Shown here: piece after piece, positions 39,627 through 46,268 of the stretch
Layout of the letters: each line of letters begins with the position of its first letter
How positions within the stretch are numbered: position 1 is the stretch's first letter
NCBI GenBank assembly: GCA_036675505.1
Contig: JAKFEW010000006.1
Span: 1-46,268 of the forward strand
From: JAKFEW01 sp036675505
GTDB lineage: Bacteria; Cyanobacteriota; Sericytochromatia; S15B-MN24; JAQBPE01
Direction: 5' to 3'
DNA length: 46,268 nt
Notes under the pieces: generated by a model
What the model saw: only the letters and a program-made list of their open reading frames with translations
Database searches by the model: none
Told to the model about the DNA's origin: nothing
Program-made: the position numbers and the translations under genes

Positions 39627-40696
39627 ACCACCTGCTGATCTTCAACCTCAGGACCGACGCCCAGGACGACGTGCTCGGCTTCACCACCGACTGGATCAAC
39701 GCGCTCGCGGCGCGCGTCCCGCGCGTCACGGTGATCACGATGTACGCCGGCGCGATCGCCGTCGCGCCGAACGTGCGCGTGCTGAGCGTCGGCCGCGAGC
39801 ACGGCTGGTCCGAGCCGCGCCGGCTGCTGGTCTTCTACCGCCACCTGGCGGGCGTGTTGCGCGACGACCCGCCGGACGGCTGCTTCGCCCACATGATCCC
39901 GCTCTTCGCGGTGCTCGCCTGGCCGCTGCTGCGCCCGCGCGGCATCCCGATCGTGCTCTGGTACGCCCACAAGGCCACGCCGCCCATGCTCAGGCTCGCG
40001 CACGCGCTGGTCGACCAGGTGGTCACCTCCACCAAGACCGGCTTCCAGCTTTCCTCGACCAAGGTGCGCCAGATCGGCCAGGGCATCGACACCGAGCGGT
40101 TCCAGCCAGGCCCCCCGGCGCCCGCGGGGGCGCCCCTGCGCGTGCTCAGCCTGGGCCGGCTCAGCCGGATCAAGCGCGTCGAGGTCGGCCTCGAGGCCGT
40201 GGCCGCGATCCGGCGCGAGCGCCCGGACCTCGCCGTGCGGCTCGCGATCGTGGGCGGCGCGCTCAGCGACGACGACCGCGCCTACGAGGCCGAGTTGCGC
40301 GCGTTGTGCAGCAGCCTGGGCGTTGATGCTATCGTATCGTTCGATGGCCCGATCGCCTTCCCGGACGTCCACGCGCGCTTCGCCGCGGCCGACGTCTACG
40401 TGAATGCGAGCGATACGGATAGCGCCGACAAGACGGTGCTCGAGGCGATGAGCTGCGCAGTCCCCGTGATCACGAGCAACCTGGCATTCCACGAGATCCT
40501 CGGCCCCGCGCTCGCGCGCGACTGGCTGATCCCCAAGCGCGATCCGGCCACGATGGCCGCGCGCCTGATCGCGCTCGCCGAGCGCGGGCCGGCCGGCCGC
40601 CGCGCCCTCGGTGAGCGCCTGCGCGCGATCGTCGAGGCCGAGCACGGGCTGCCGGCGCTGGCGGGCAAGATCCTCGAGGCGCTCGCGCGTGCCTGA
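39623..40696 (+). CDS. GT4-family glycosyltransferase
   Basis: The ATG overlaps the previous stop (ATGA), so the gene is translationally coupled. The 357-residue enzyme shows the GT-B pattern: an N-terminal domain with LLIFNLRTDAQDDVLGFTTDW, FAHMIPLFAVLAWPLLRPRG and PIVLWYAHKATPPMLRLAH. The C-terminal domain has VLSLGRLSRIKRVEVGLEA, LAIVGGALSDDDRAYEAEL and NASDTDSADKTVLEAMSCAV, where the acidic pair of the sugar-nucleotide site lies. The sugar and linkage are unknown. It is cytoplasmic or peripheral to the inner membrane. Confidence 0.9.
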   Translation: MNHLLIFNLRTDAQDDVLGFTTDWINALAARVPRVTVITMYAGAIAVAPNVRVLSVGREHGWSEPRRLLVFYRHLAGVLRDDPPDGCFAHMIPLFAVLAWPLLRPRGIPIVLWYAHKATPPMLRLAHALVDQVVTSTKTGFQLSSTKVRQIGQGIDTERFQPGPPAPAGAPLRVLSLGRLSRIKRVEVGLEAVAAIRRERPDLAVRLAIVGGALSDDDRAYEAELRALCSSLGVDAIVSFDGPIAFPDVHARFAAADVYVNASDTDSADKTVLEAMSCAVPVITSNLAFHEILGPALARDWLIPKRDPATMAARLIALAERGPAGRRALGERLRAIVEAEHGLPALAGKILEALARA

Positions 40697-41417
40697 GTCG
40701 CCCGCCCGCTTCCTGCCGCTGCACCGCTTCCATTCGCCCTTCGCCGTGGCCTCCCAGCTGTTCGCCGGGCGCACGCTGCTGCGCGCGCTCTTCAACCTCG
40801 CGCTGAAGGACGTGGCGGTCGCCGGCCGGGTGCTCGACATCGGCTCCAAGAGCGACAGCGGCTCCTACAACCGGTACCTCCGGCGCGCGGCGGACGCCGC
40901 CTTCACCTACACCGACCTGCAGCCCGCCGAAGGCGTCGTGGCGCTCGACGTCGAGCGGCCCTTCCCGTTCGAGGCGGGCAGCTTCGACCACGTCCTGGCC
41001 TTCCACCTCTTCGAGCACGTGTTCCACCACGAGCGCGCGCCGGCCGAGGTCTTCCGGATCCTGCGGCCGGGCGGCACGGCCGTGATCTCGGTGCCCTTCA
41101 TGCATGAGTACCACGCCGACCCCGACGATTACTTCCGCTTCTCGCACGCCGGGCTGCGCCGCGCCTGGACCGAGGCCGGCTTCGAGTGCGAGCGCATGGA
41201 GGCGATCGGCGAGGGGCTCTTGACCTTCGTCGCGACGCGGCTCCCCTCGCTCGCCTTGCCGCGCGCGATCCGGCCGGCGGCGCGCGGCACCGCGTACCTG
41301 CTCGCGACGCCCGTCGACCGGCTGCTCGCGCGCCGCCCGCCGATCGACGGCCTGACCGTGCCTGTACGCTTCGCCTCGGACTTCCTGGCGGTGTTCCGCA
41401 AGCCGGAGGGCGCTTGA
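40689..41417 (+). CDS. SAM-dependent methyltransferase
   Basis: The start is the GTG at 40689, eight bases inside the end of the previous gene; an ATG further upstream would read through 78 bases of the previous gene in another frame. The 242-residue product has motif I variant VLDIGSKSDSGSYNRYL, a following FTYTDLQPAEGVVALDVERP, the acidic DHVLAFHLFEHVFHHERAPAEV and RPGGTAVISVPFMHEYHADPD. The last region (YFRFSHAGLRRAWTEAGF) is typical of Methyltransf_11 proteins in polysaccharide loci, which methylate terminal sugars or regulate chain length. The acceptor is unknown. Confidence 0.83.
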   Translation: MPESPARFLPLHRFHSPFAVASQLFAGRTLLRALFNLALKDVAVAGRVLDIGSKSDSGSYNRYLRRAADAAFTYTDLQPAEGVVALDVERPFPFEAGSFDHVLAFHLFEHVFHHERAPAEVFRILRPGGTAVISVPFMHEYHADPDDYFRFSHAGLRRAWTEAGFECERMEAIGEGLLTFVATRLPSLALPRAIRPAARGTAYLLATPVDRLLARRPPIDGLTVPVRFASDFLAVFRKPEGA

Positions 41418-41421
41418 AGCC

Positions 41422-42069
41422 ATGAAGGAAGCCTACGCCAACGAATGGTGGGACGAGAAGCTGGGCGGCGGCTACGGCCTGCAGGCCAAGCACCGCGCCG
41501 CGCTCTCGCTGCTGGGCGAGGGCGACTTCCCGCTCGTGGACCTGGGCTGCGGCAACGCCGTCTTCCTCGCCGCGCTCGAGCGCGCGTTCCCCACGGCCTG
41601 GCTGCGCGGCGTCGAGCTCTCGGCGCGCGCGATCGCCGCCAAGGCCTGCGTGGCCGAGGTGAAGCAGGGCTCGATCACCGAGTGGCACTTCCCGGGCGAG
41701 GCCGTGCACACGGCCAGCCTGCTCGACGTGATCGAGCACTTCGAGGACCCCGAGCCCCTGTTGGCCGCCATCGCGCCCCACGTCGCGCAGATCGTGATCA
41801 CCTGCCCGAACTTCAACTTCCTGCTCGCGCGCCTCGACGTGCTGCGCGGCCGGATCCCCTTCAACAACAAGGTCGCGCGCGGCGGCCACGTGTACTGGTG
41901 CCAGTACGATGCGCTGAGGGCCATGTTCGAGCGCCTGGGGCTCTCGATCGTCGCGGAGCGGCACATGTATCCCCGCGACCACCTGCCGATCGCCCGGGCG
42001 ATCGGCGACCTCAGGCCGTCGCTGCTCGCGCATTGCTTCGTGTTCAAGCTCGCGACGCGGCGGCCCTAA
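41422..42069 (+). CDS. SAM-dependent methyltransferase
   Basis: The 215-residue protein starts four bases after the previous stop (ATG with GAAGCC upstream). It has a good motif I, LVDLGCGNAVFLAALE (37-52), WLRGVELSARAIAAKAC, then VHTASLLDVIEHFEDPEPLLA and IVITCPNFNFLLARLDVLRGRIPFNN, a segment typical of class I methyltransferases of lipopolysaccharide clusters. The end VYWCQYDALRAMFERLGLS contacts the substrate in relatives. It is distinct from its upstream neighbour (little shared sequence beyond motifs), so the two likely modify different positions. Confidence 0.85.
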   Translation: MKEAYANEWWDEKLGGGYGLQAKHRAALSLLGEGDFPLVDLGCGNAVFLAALERAFPTAWLRGVELSARAIAAKACVAEVKQGSITEWHFPGEAVHTASLLDVIEHFEDPEPLLAAIAPHVAQIVITCPNFNFLLARLDVLRGRIPFNNKVARGGHVYWCQYDALRAMFERLGLSIVAERHMYPRDHLPIARAIGDLRPSLLAHCFVFKLATRRP

Positions 42070-42090
42070 CGCGATGCGCGACAGGGCGAC

Positions 42091-43365
42091 ATGAAGCGCA
42101 TCCTGCGGGAGTCCGGTGCGATGGCCGTGGTGGTGGCGGTCGGCACGGTCGCCCCGCTGCTCATGATGGTCTACGTCACGCGGACCACCACGCTCGCGGC
42201 CTATGGCGCCTACGCCGCGGTGCAGGCCCTGATCGCGTTGCTCGAGATCGCCCTGGTGGTGCGCGCCAGCGAGATCGCCTACCAGACCGTGGCGCCGGCC
42301 TGGCTAGAAGGCCGGATGGCGGACGTGCGGACCTACGCCGCGGCGGTGGTCGGCCAGGAGACGCGCACGAACTGGGTGGTCTATCTCGGCGTCGTGGCGA
42401 TCGCCTGGGCGCTCGGGCCCACGATCGGCATCGAGCCCGTGTTCGCCACGCTGCTCGGCCTGGCCCTGCCGCTGCAGATCGGCTATGGGCTCGGCAAGTG
42501 CCTGCTCGTGACCGCCGGCGACCTGCGGGCCCAGGTGCGTGGCGAGCTCTCGAGCTACGCTGTGCTGTTCCTGGCGCAGGCCTTCTTGTTCACGCGCTTC
42601 GGGCTCGTGGGCCTCGCGATCGGCACGGCCCTCGGCGTGGCCTGGCGCACGGCGGTGATGCGCCTCGCGGTCCGGCGGCACTGGCCGCGGGCCGAGGCGG
42701 GCGGCGGCGAGGTCGACCAGGCGACGGCTTTGGCCACGCTGCGCCGGGTCGGGCGCCAGGCGACGCTGCGCAACCTGCTCGTCGGCTGCGCCAACAACGC
42801 GGACACGGTGTTGGCCGGCACGCTCGCGGGCCCCGAGGCGGCGGCCACCTACAAGGTGGCCCGCTCGCTCGCGGGCATGGCGCCGAAGGCGGCCGTGCCG
42901 ATCTGGTCGGCCCTGCGGCCGCGCATGATCGTGGCCTGGACGGCCCGCGATCTGCCGCGCCTGCGGCGGCTGATCGGCCTGCCGGGCCTGGCGCTCGCGG
43001 CCGTGCTGATCCCCGCCTACGCGGCAGCCACGGCGATCGCCCCCGAAGTCATCGTGGCGATCTTCGGCGAGGCGTACAGGGTCGCGGCGGCGCCCTTCCT
43101 GTATCTGTTCGCCGGGCTGTGGATCTTCGGGGCGGTCACGGGCTGGTTCAGCTTCTACGCGGTGATCACGGGCAACCGGCACGCCGGCATCACGATCAAC
43201 CTGATCCTCAACGCGGCGATCGTCATCGCCATCGCCGCCTACGGCTATCGCTCGGCGACCGCGCTGGCCGGCGCGGTCGCCGCGGCGCTCGCCTTCACCA
43301 GCGTCTTTTGTTGGGCGCTGTTCGCCCGCCACACCCGCGACCGCGCGGCCAGCGCCTCGGCGTGA
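42091..43365 (+). CDS. Wzx-type polysaccharide flippase (MATE/MOP superfamily)
   Basis: The 424-residue integral membrane protein has about 12 hydrophobic segments: AMAVVVAVGTVAPLLMMVYVT, YAAVQALIALLEIALVV, NWVVYLGVVAIAWALG, AVLFLAQAFLF, AGLWIFGAVTGWFSFYAVI and AVAAALAFTSVFCWALFA are clear. Short charged loops and GxxNNADTVLAGTLAGPEAAATYKVARS match the polysaccharide transport/MOP family. It would flip the undecaprenyl-PP-linked repeat unit made by the neighbouring transferases to the outer face of the inner membrane. The ATG follows the previous stop by 21 bases. No Wzy polymerase was recognised within the window. Confidence 0.87.
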   Translation: MKRILRESGAMAVVVAVGTVAPLLMMVYVTRTTTLAAYGAYAAVQALIALLEIALVVRASEIAYQTVAPAWLEGRMADVRTYAAAVVGQETRTNWVVYLGVVAIAWALGPTIGIEPVFATLLGLALPLQIGYGLGKCLLVTAGDLRAQVRGELSSYAVLFLAQAFLFTRFGLVGLAIGTALGVAWRTAVMRLAVRRHWPRAEAGGGEVDQATALATLRRVGRQATLRNLLVGCANNADTVLAGTLAGPEAAATYKVARSLAGMAPKAAVPIWSALRPRMIVAWTARDLPRLRRLIGLPGLALAAVLIPAYAAATAIAPEVIVAIFGEAYRVAAAPFLYLFAGLWIFGAVTGWFSFYAVITGNRHAGITINLILNAAIVIAIAAYGYRSATALAGAVAAALAFTSVFCWALFARHTRDRAASASA

Positions 43366-43372
43366 AGCGCCA

Positions 43373-43381
43373 TGCTAGACT
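43373..43381 (+). promoter_or_regulatory. Extended -10 TGC-TAGACT
   Basis: TGCTAGACT lies 43 bases before ATG 43424 in the gap after the flippase gene. It fits TGn plus a TAnnnT hexamer; no -35 is clear. Confidence 0.35.
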
Positions 43382-43423
43382 GAGCCGGCTCGGATCCGAC
43401 GTCGATTGAGAGTGAAACTTGCC

Positions 43424-44182
43424 ATGAGCGCCGCGGGGAATCGGTTGGAGCGGGTGCAGGAGCTGATCCGGACGCGCTCGACGCACCCGGACGTCGCCCA
43501 GATCCTCGCGCAGTTCTTCCACACGGAAGGCGCCTCGGTGCCCCTGCTCGTGAAGCACCACGGCTTCGACCGCCGCCGCGTGCTCGAGATCGGCTCCTCG
43601 TTCGGCCAGAACCTGCTCTTCTGGGGCCCCGGCTCCGAGGGCGTGGAGGGCGACGAATCGTCCGTCGCGTTCACCACCGAGCTCGGCTTCCCGGCCCACC
43701 GGCTCAACGTCGAGGAGGACGCCTTCTCACGCCTGCCTGTGGCCAGCTACGACGCGATCCACTCGCGCGACGTGATCGAGCACCTGATCGCCCCGCACCT
43801 CTTCCTCGCGCGCCTGCACCGCCTGCTCGTGCCCGGCGGCCTGCTCGCGCTCGGCCACCCGATCGTGCCGCAGGGCCGGCTCGCGCCGGTGCTGCTGGAC
43901 CGCCTGGGCGTGCGCGGCTGGCTCTCGGTCACGCACATCAACTTCTTCACGCCGGCCACCATCCGGCTGATGCTCGAGCGCGCCGGCTTCCGCGTGAAGG
44001 CGCAGTACTCGCCGCGCCTCAGCCAGGTCTCGCCTTTGCTCGGCCGCCTGCTCCTGCCCTACGGCCCCTCGGTGCTCTCGATCTGCGAGAAGGTCGAAGG
44101 CTACACCTACCACCCCAAGCGCACCCCCGAGTTCGACCCGGGCTGGGCCCGCGAGGCCCTCGCGCCCTACCACCAGCCCTGA
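43424..44182 (+). CDS. SAM-dependent methyltransferase
   Basis: The start used is ATG 43424; a TTG at 43406 is the alternative. The 252-residue protein has VLEIGSSFGQNLLFWGPG as motif I, VEGDESSVAFT, ASYDAIHSRDVIEHLIAPHLFL, then LHRLLVPGGLLALGHPIV. The C-terminal region, INFFTPATIRLMLERAGFRVK, is the usual substrate end of Methyltransf_23/11 proteins. It is the sixth methyltransferase-like gene in this window outside the TylF type. It converges on the acetyltransferase gene with a perfect palindrome between them. Confidence 0.83.
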   Translation: MSAAGNRLERVQELIRTRSTHPDVAQILAQFFHTEGASVPLLVKHHGFDRRRVLEIGSSFGQNLLFWGPGSEGVEGDESSVAFTTELGFPAHRLNVEEDAFSRLPVASYDAIHSRDVIEHLIAPHLFLARLHRLLVPGGLLALGHPIVPQGRLAPVLLDRLGVRGWLSVTHINFFTPATIRLMLERAGFRVKAQYSPRLSQVSPLLGRLLLPYGPSVLSICEKVEGYTYHPKRTPEFDPGWAREALAPYHQP

Positions 44183-44184
44183 GC

Positions 44185-44200
44185 CAGGCCGCGCGGCCTG
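44185..44200. terminator. 16-bp perfect palindrome between convergent genes
   Basis: CAGGCCGCGCGGCCTG lies in the 20-base gap between convergent coding regions. It could act as a bidirectional terminator stem, but no T-run is present on either side. Confidence 0.4.
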
Positions 44201-44202
44201 CG

Positions 44203-44805
44203 TCAGGGCCGCACCCGCGCAGGCACCCCCACCGCCAGCACGCCATCCGCCAGATCCCGCACCACCACAGCCCCCGCGCCGGTCCGCGCCCACGCCCCGA
44301 TCCGCCGCCCCGGGATCACGTTGGTGCCGATGCCGAGAAACGCCCCCTCGCCCACCGTCACGCCGCCCGCCAGGTGGCACCCCGGCGCTAGGTGCACGTG
44401 CGCGCCGATCGCGTTGTCGTGGTCGACCGTCGCGCCCGTGTTGATGATCGTGTTCTCGCCGATCCGCGTATCCAGGTTGATCACCACCCCCGCCGCGATC
44501 ATCACGCCGTCGCCCAGCGCCACGCGCCCCGCCACCACCGCGCGCGGGTGCACGGCGCTCACGAGCCGCACCCCGGCCGCGCGGAGCGCCTCGTAGCGCG
44601 CCTTCCGCCCACGGTTGTCGCCGAAGGCCAGCACCAGCCCGTCGTGCGGCGGCAGCTCCTCCGGCCGCCTGACGATCGGCAGGTCGAGCAGGGTCTCGGC
44701 CTGCGGCTCGTCGACCACGAAGCCCGCCACCTCGTGGCCGCCCGCGACCAGGATGTCCCAGACCACCTTGGCGTGCCCGCCCGCCCCGAAGATCGCTACG
44801 CGCAT
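44203..44805 (-). CDS. PglD/NeuD-type sugar O/N-acetyltransferase
   Basis: The 200-residue protein begins with a Rossmann-like PglD N-terminal domain (MRVAIFGAGGHAKVVWDIL, VAGFVVDEP) and continues, from about residue 100, with a left-handed beta-helix of hexapeptide repeats (VVAGRVALGDGVMIAAGVVIN, IGENTIINTGATVDHDNAIG, HLAPGCHLAGGVTVGEGAFLG). The catalytic His is in VDHDNAIG. The family acetylates UDP-4-amino-sugars (PglD) or sialic acid (NeuD) using acetyl-CoA. The start overlaps no other gene and lies two bases after the stop of the phosphoglycosyl transferase gene, so they form an operon. Paired with a PglC-type transferase this favours the PglD role. Confidence 0.9.
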   Translation of the reverse strand: MRVAIFGAGGHAKVVWDILVAGGHEVAGFVVDEPQAETLLDLPIVRRPEELPPHDGLVLAFGDNRGRKARYEALRAAGVRLVSAVHPRAVVAGRVALGDGVMIAAGVVINLDTRIGENTIINTGATVDHDNAIGAHVHLAPGCHLAGGVTVGEGAFLGIGTNVIPGRRIGAWARTGAGAVVVRDLADGVLAVGVPARVRP

Positions 44806-44807
44806 GC

Positions 44808-45389
44808 TCAGAACCCCTTGTTCACGCCACCCTCGCCGTAGACGCCCTCGCGGAACAGCACGGTCTTGAAGGTGCGCAAGAAGATCTTGAAATCCAGCCC
44901 GAGCGACCAGTGGTCCACGTACCACACGTCGAGCTCGATGCGCTTCTCCCAGGGCAGCGCGTTGCGCCCGTTCACCTGGGCCCAGCCCGTGAGCCCGGGC
45001 GGCATCTCGAGCCTGCGGCGCTGGAAGGCGTCGTACTTCGCCACCTGCTCGGGCAGCGTGGGCCTGGGGCCGATCAGGCTCATGCTGCCGTTCAGGATGT
45101 TGATCAGCTGGGGCAGCTCGTCGAGCGAGGTGGCGCGCAGGAGCTTGCCCACCGCCGTGATCTCGCTGGTGCCCGCGAGGAGGTTGGCGTCGCGGTTCGG
45201 GTCGACGGTCATGGTGCGGAACTTCCAGATCCAGAAGGGCGCCCCGCCGAGCCCGGCGCGCTCTTGGAAGAAGAACACGGGCCCGCGCGAGGTCAGCTTG
45301 ATCGCGAGCGCGAGCAGGGCCAGCAGCGGCAGGAAGAAGGGCAGCGTGGCGAGCGCGAACAGGACGTCGAAGGCCCGCTTGAGTCTCAT
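44808..45389 (-). CDS. PglC-type monotopic phosphoglycosyl transferase
   Basis: The 193-residue enzyme transfers a sugar-1-phosphate from a UDP-sugar to undecaprenyl phosphate, the first step of lipid-linked glycan assembly. It has one re-entrant membrane helix at the N-terminus (FDVLFALATLPFFLPLLAL, 7-25), then GPVFFFQERAGLGGAPFW, WKFRTM, the catalytic Asp-Glu pair in SLDELPQLINILNG (D90/E91), SLIGPRPTLPEQV, PGLTGWAQVNGRN and ELDVWYVDHWSL. This is the minimal PglC size, without the extra membrane domain of WcaJ. The start at 45389 follows the family; the upstream extension has no homology. The gene is first of a two-gene operon. Confidence 0.93.
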   Translation of the reverse strand: MRLKRAFDVLFALATLPFFLPLLALLALAIKLTSRGPVFFFQERAGLGGAPFWIWKFRTMTVDPNRDANLLAGTSEITAVGKLLRATSLDELPQLINILNGSMSLIGPRPTLPEQVAKYDAFQRRRLEMPPGLTGWAQVNGRNALPWEKRIELDVWYVDHWSLGLDFKIFLRTFKTVLFREGVYGEGGVNKGF

Positions 45390-45573
45390 GTTTCTTTCAG
45401 ATCCGATTCGTTCATGGGGCTCCTCCCACCTGAATTGTACCACCGGCGAAACTGGCCTCTGTACCTGGTTTTTCGCACCTATGCTTGCGGCGTTTCAGGC
45501 CTATGGCCTCTTGCAGGAGTACGTCACTGCGCTGCTGGGCGCGCTGAACGATTAGAGCGCGCTGGGCCGCGTG

Positions 45574-45579
45574 TATAAT
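45574..45579 (+). promoter_or_regulatory. -10 element TATAAT
   Basis: A perfect TATAAT lies in the 263-base gap (45390-45652), 73 bases before ATG 45653. A weak TTAGAG sits 16 bases upstream. Apart from this and a chance 24-codon open frame I see nothing else in the gap. Confidence 0.55.
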
Positions 45580-45652
45580 GGAATAAACGGAAAGAACGGT
45601 AAGTTTTGAAAGAGTGGGGTGCCTGGGCCCCCGCCTACACGGAGAGTTCAAC

Positions 45653-46000
45653 ATGGCCCTCGAAAATCGTCCTATCGAAGAGCAATTGACGTCCGATGAG
45701 GCGAAGCAGTTCTACACGCCCGGCGAGATCGCCCGCATCTTCGGAGTGACGGCGCGAACCGTATCAAACTGGTGCGATCGCGGCCGCCTGCCCTTCATCG
45801 TGATGCCGAGTGGGCATCGCCGAATCCCTGTTTCCGCCGTCAAGGGTGGCCGCGAGTTCGACCAGAAGTGGAAGGCCGTACAGGAACGCCTCGCGGAAAA
45901 GGTGAAGGGGTTGCCTGAGCCGACCGACGAGGAGATCGCAGAGCAGGTGCTCGTTCGGCGCGAGCGTGATCGTGAGCGGGCGGCGAGACATAGTTCGTAA
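45653..46000 (+). CDS. MerR/excisionase-type HTH protein, putative antitoxin
   Basis: The ATG has GGAGAG seven bases upstream. The 115-residue protein has a helix-turn-helix of the excisionase/HTH_17 (BldC/MerR-like) type at residues 20-64: FYTPGEIARIFGVTARTVSNW, then DRGRLPFIVMPSGHRRIPVSAV, where the His-Arg-Arg wing is typical. The C-terminal half is a charged helix (WKAVQERLAEKVKGLPEPTDE, VRRERDRERAARHSS) likely to bind a partner. It is followed one base after its stop by a PIN-domain gene, a common antitoxin-toxin order. A promoter with a perfect -10 lies upstream. Base use is less GC-rich than in glycan genes. Confidence 0.8.
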   Translation: MALENRPIEEQLTSDEAKQFYTPGEIARIFGVTARTVSNWCDRGRLPFIVMPSGHRRIPVSAVKGGREFDQKWKAVQERLAEKVKGLPEPTDEEIAEQVLVRRERDRERAARHSS

Positions 46001-46001
46001 C

Positions 46002-46268
46002 GTGATCGATCGCGTTCTCCTGGACACTACCACGCTCTGCTCGGCCATCCGACGGCCTTCGGGGGTGAATATGAAATTGCTCCACCTCGGCCGATTGGGG
46101 CTCTTCGAGCCCGTTATCACCGAGTCCGTCGTAGGGGAATGGCTGCGGCTTTGTCGGGCTGGCCTGGGCCATGGTCGCTCGATGGCCGTTTACGGCGAGG
46201 CTGAGCTCGACGCCTTCTGCGAGGCCCTCGAGCCCCTCTTGGAGCCGGGTCTGCTCGCGCGCGTGCGG
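46002..46268 (+). CDS. PIN-domain protein, putative toxin, 3' end missing
   Basis: The open frame runs from GTG 46002 to the window end (89 residues). It begins VIDRVLLDTTTLCSAIRRPSG, the first beta-strand of a PIN ribonuclease with the metal-binding Asp (D8), continues MKLLHLGRLGLFEPVITESVVGEWLR with the conserved Glu (E41) and a second acidic residue (E46), then ALEPLLEPGLLARVR. PIN toxins cleave RNA with Mg. The rest, including later acidic residues, is outside the window. The GTG lies one base after the stop of the HTH gene and has no ribosome-binding site of its own, so translation is likely coupled. It forms a type II toxin-antitoxin-like pair with the HTH gene. Confidence 0.75.
   Translation, partial: MIDRVLLDTTTLCSAIRRPSGVNMKLLHLGRLGLFEPVITESVVGEWLRLCRAGLGHGRSMAVYGEAELDAFCEALEPLLEPGLLARVR

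Noticed and set aside
45481..45555. A 24-codon open frame upstream of the HTH gene
   Set aside because: It has no ribosome-binding site, no recognisable product and lies upstream of the TATAAT promoter; chance is the simplest explanation.

Overview
The window is very GC-rich DNA (roughly 70% by eye) from an uncultured-type bacterium that is probably diderm. The reasons are about eleven signal-peptidase-II lipoproteins, a type IV pilus/type II secretion ATPase homologue, and a large undecaprenyl-linked glycan gene set. I cannot name the phylum from sequence alone; the combination would fit a deep-branching high-GC lineage such as non-photosynthetic cyanobacterial relatives or Myxococcota-like bacteria, but that is a guess. 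No rRNA, tRNA, CRISPR or transposase gene was seen.

Region 1 (1-21228) is the standout. Ten consecutive plus-strand paralogues (the first cut by the window edge) each encode a lipoprotein. The plan is: signal peptide with lipobox, Pro/Ala linker of about 50-75 residues, a block of 10-18 octapeptide repeats (types VAAGAGN, SHNGGQ, VGADGAS, ISDKGAG), a conserved beta-sandwich-like domain opening with LPAAGM, and a helical C-terminal domain with a K-P-x-D-[LV]-x-x-F signature. After a methyltransferase gene, an eleventh lipoprotein (18388-21228) joins a short octad block to an NHL beta-propeller. I recognise no named family for the octad/LPAAGM/helical architecture. Two paralogues carry the same 57-bp in-frame insertion inside the solenoid, and at least five share a two-box upstream motif (GTTA-N18/19-TAnG).

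Region 2 (21219-29290) is mixed: a methyltransferase with a C-terminal coiled coil, a small lipoprotein, exodeoxyribonuclease III (xth), pyrimidine-nucleoside phosphorylase (pdp), a PilB/GspE-like ATPase whose Walker A is intact but whose Walker B glutamate, Asp-box and His-box residues are replaced, a methyltransferase, a coiled-coil hypothetical protein and a TylF-type methyltransferase.

Region 3 (29298-45389) is a surface-polysaccharide or protein-glycosylation locus. Minus strand: UDP-HexNAc 6-dehydrogenase, DegT-type sugar aminotransferase, full-length CapD/FlaA1 dehydratase, a GT4 glycosyltransferase, a PglD-like acetyltransferase and a PglC-like phosphoglycosyl transferase. Plus strand: a double-GT4 fusion, another GT4, three methyltransferases and a Wzx-like flippase. 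Dehydratase, aminotransferase, acetyltransferase and PglC-type transferase together could make and load a bacillosamine-like first sugar.

Three small, less GC-biased cassettes sit inside or beside the glycan locus: (a) 33991-35247, a GIY-YIG/T5orf172-HTH fusion, a HipB-like HTH and a truncated HipA, with three related palindromic operators on two promoters; (b) 36427-37262, two small genes behind a promoter carrying two ACTAC-N5-GTAGT palindromes, the second gene being ribbon-helix-helix-like; (c) 45653 to the window end, a MerR/excisionase-type HTH followed by a PIN-domain protein that starts with GTG one base after the HTH stop. They look like toxin-antitoxin or regulatory islands acquired by transfer. 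No gene-free stretch exceeds 300 bases; the longest (45390-45652, 263 bases) holds a TATAAT promoter element and little else.
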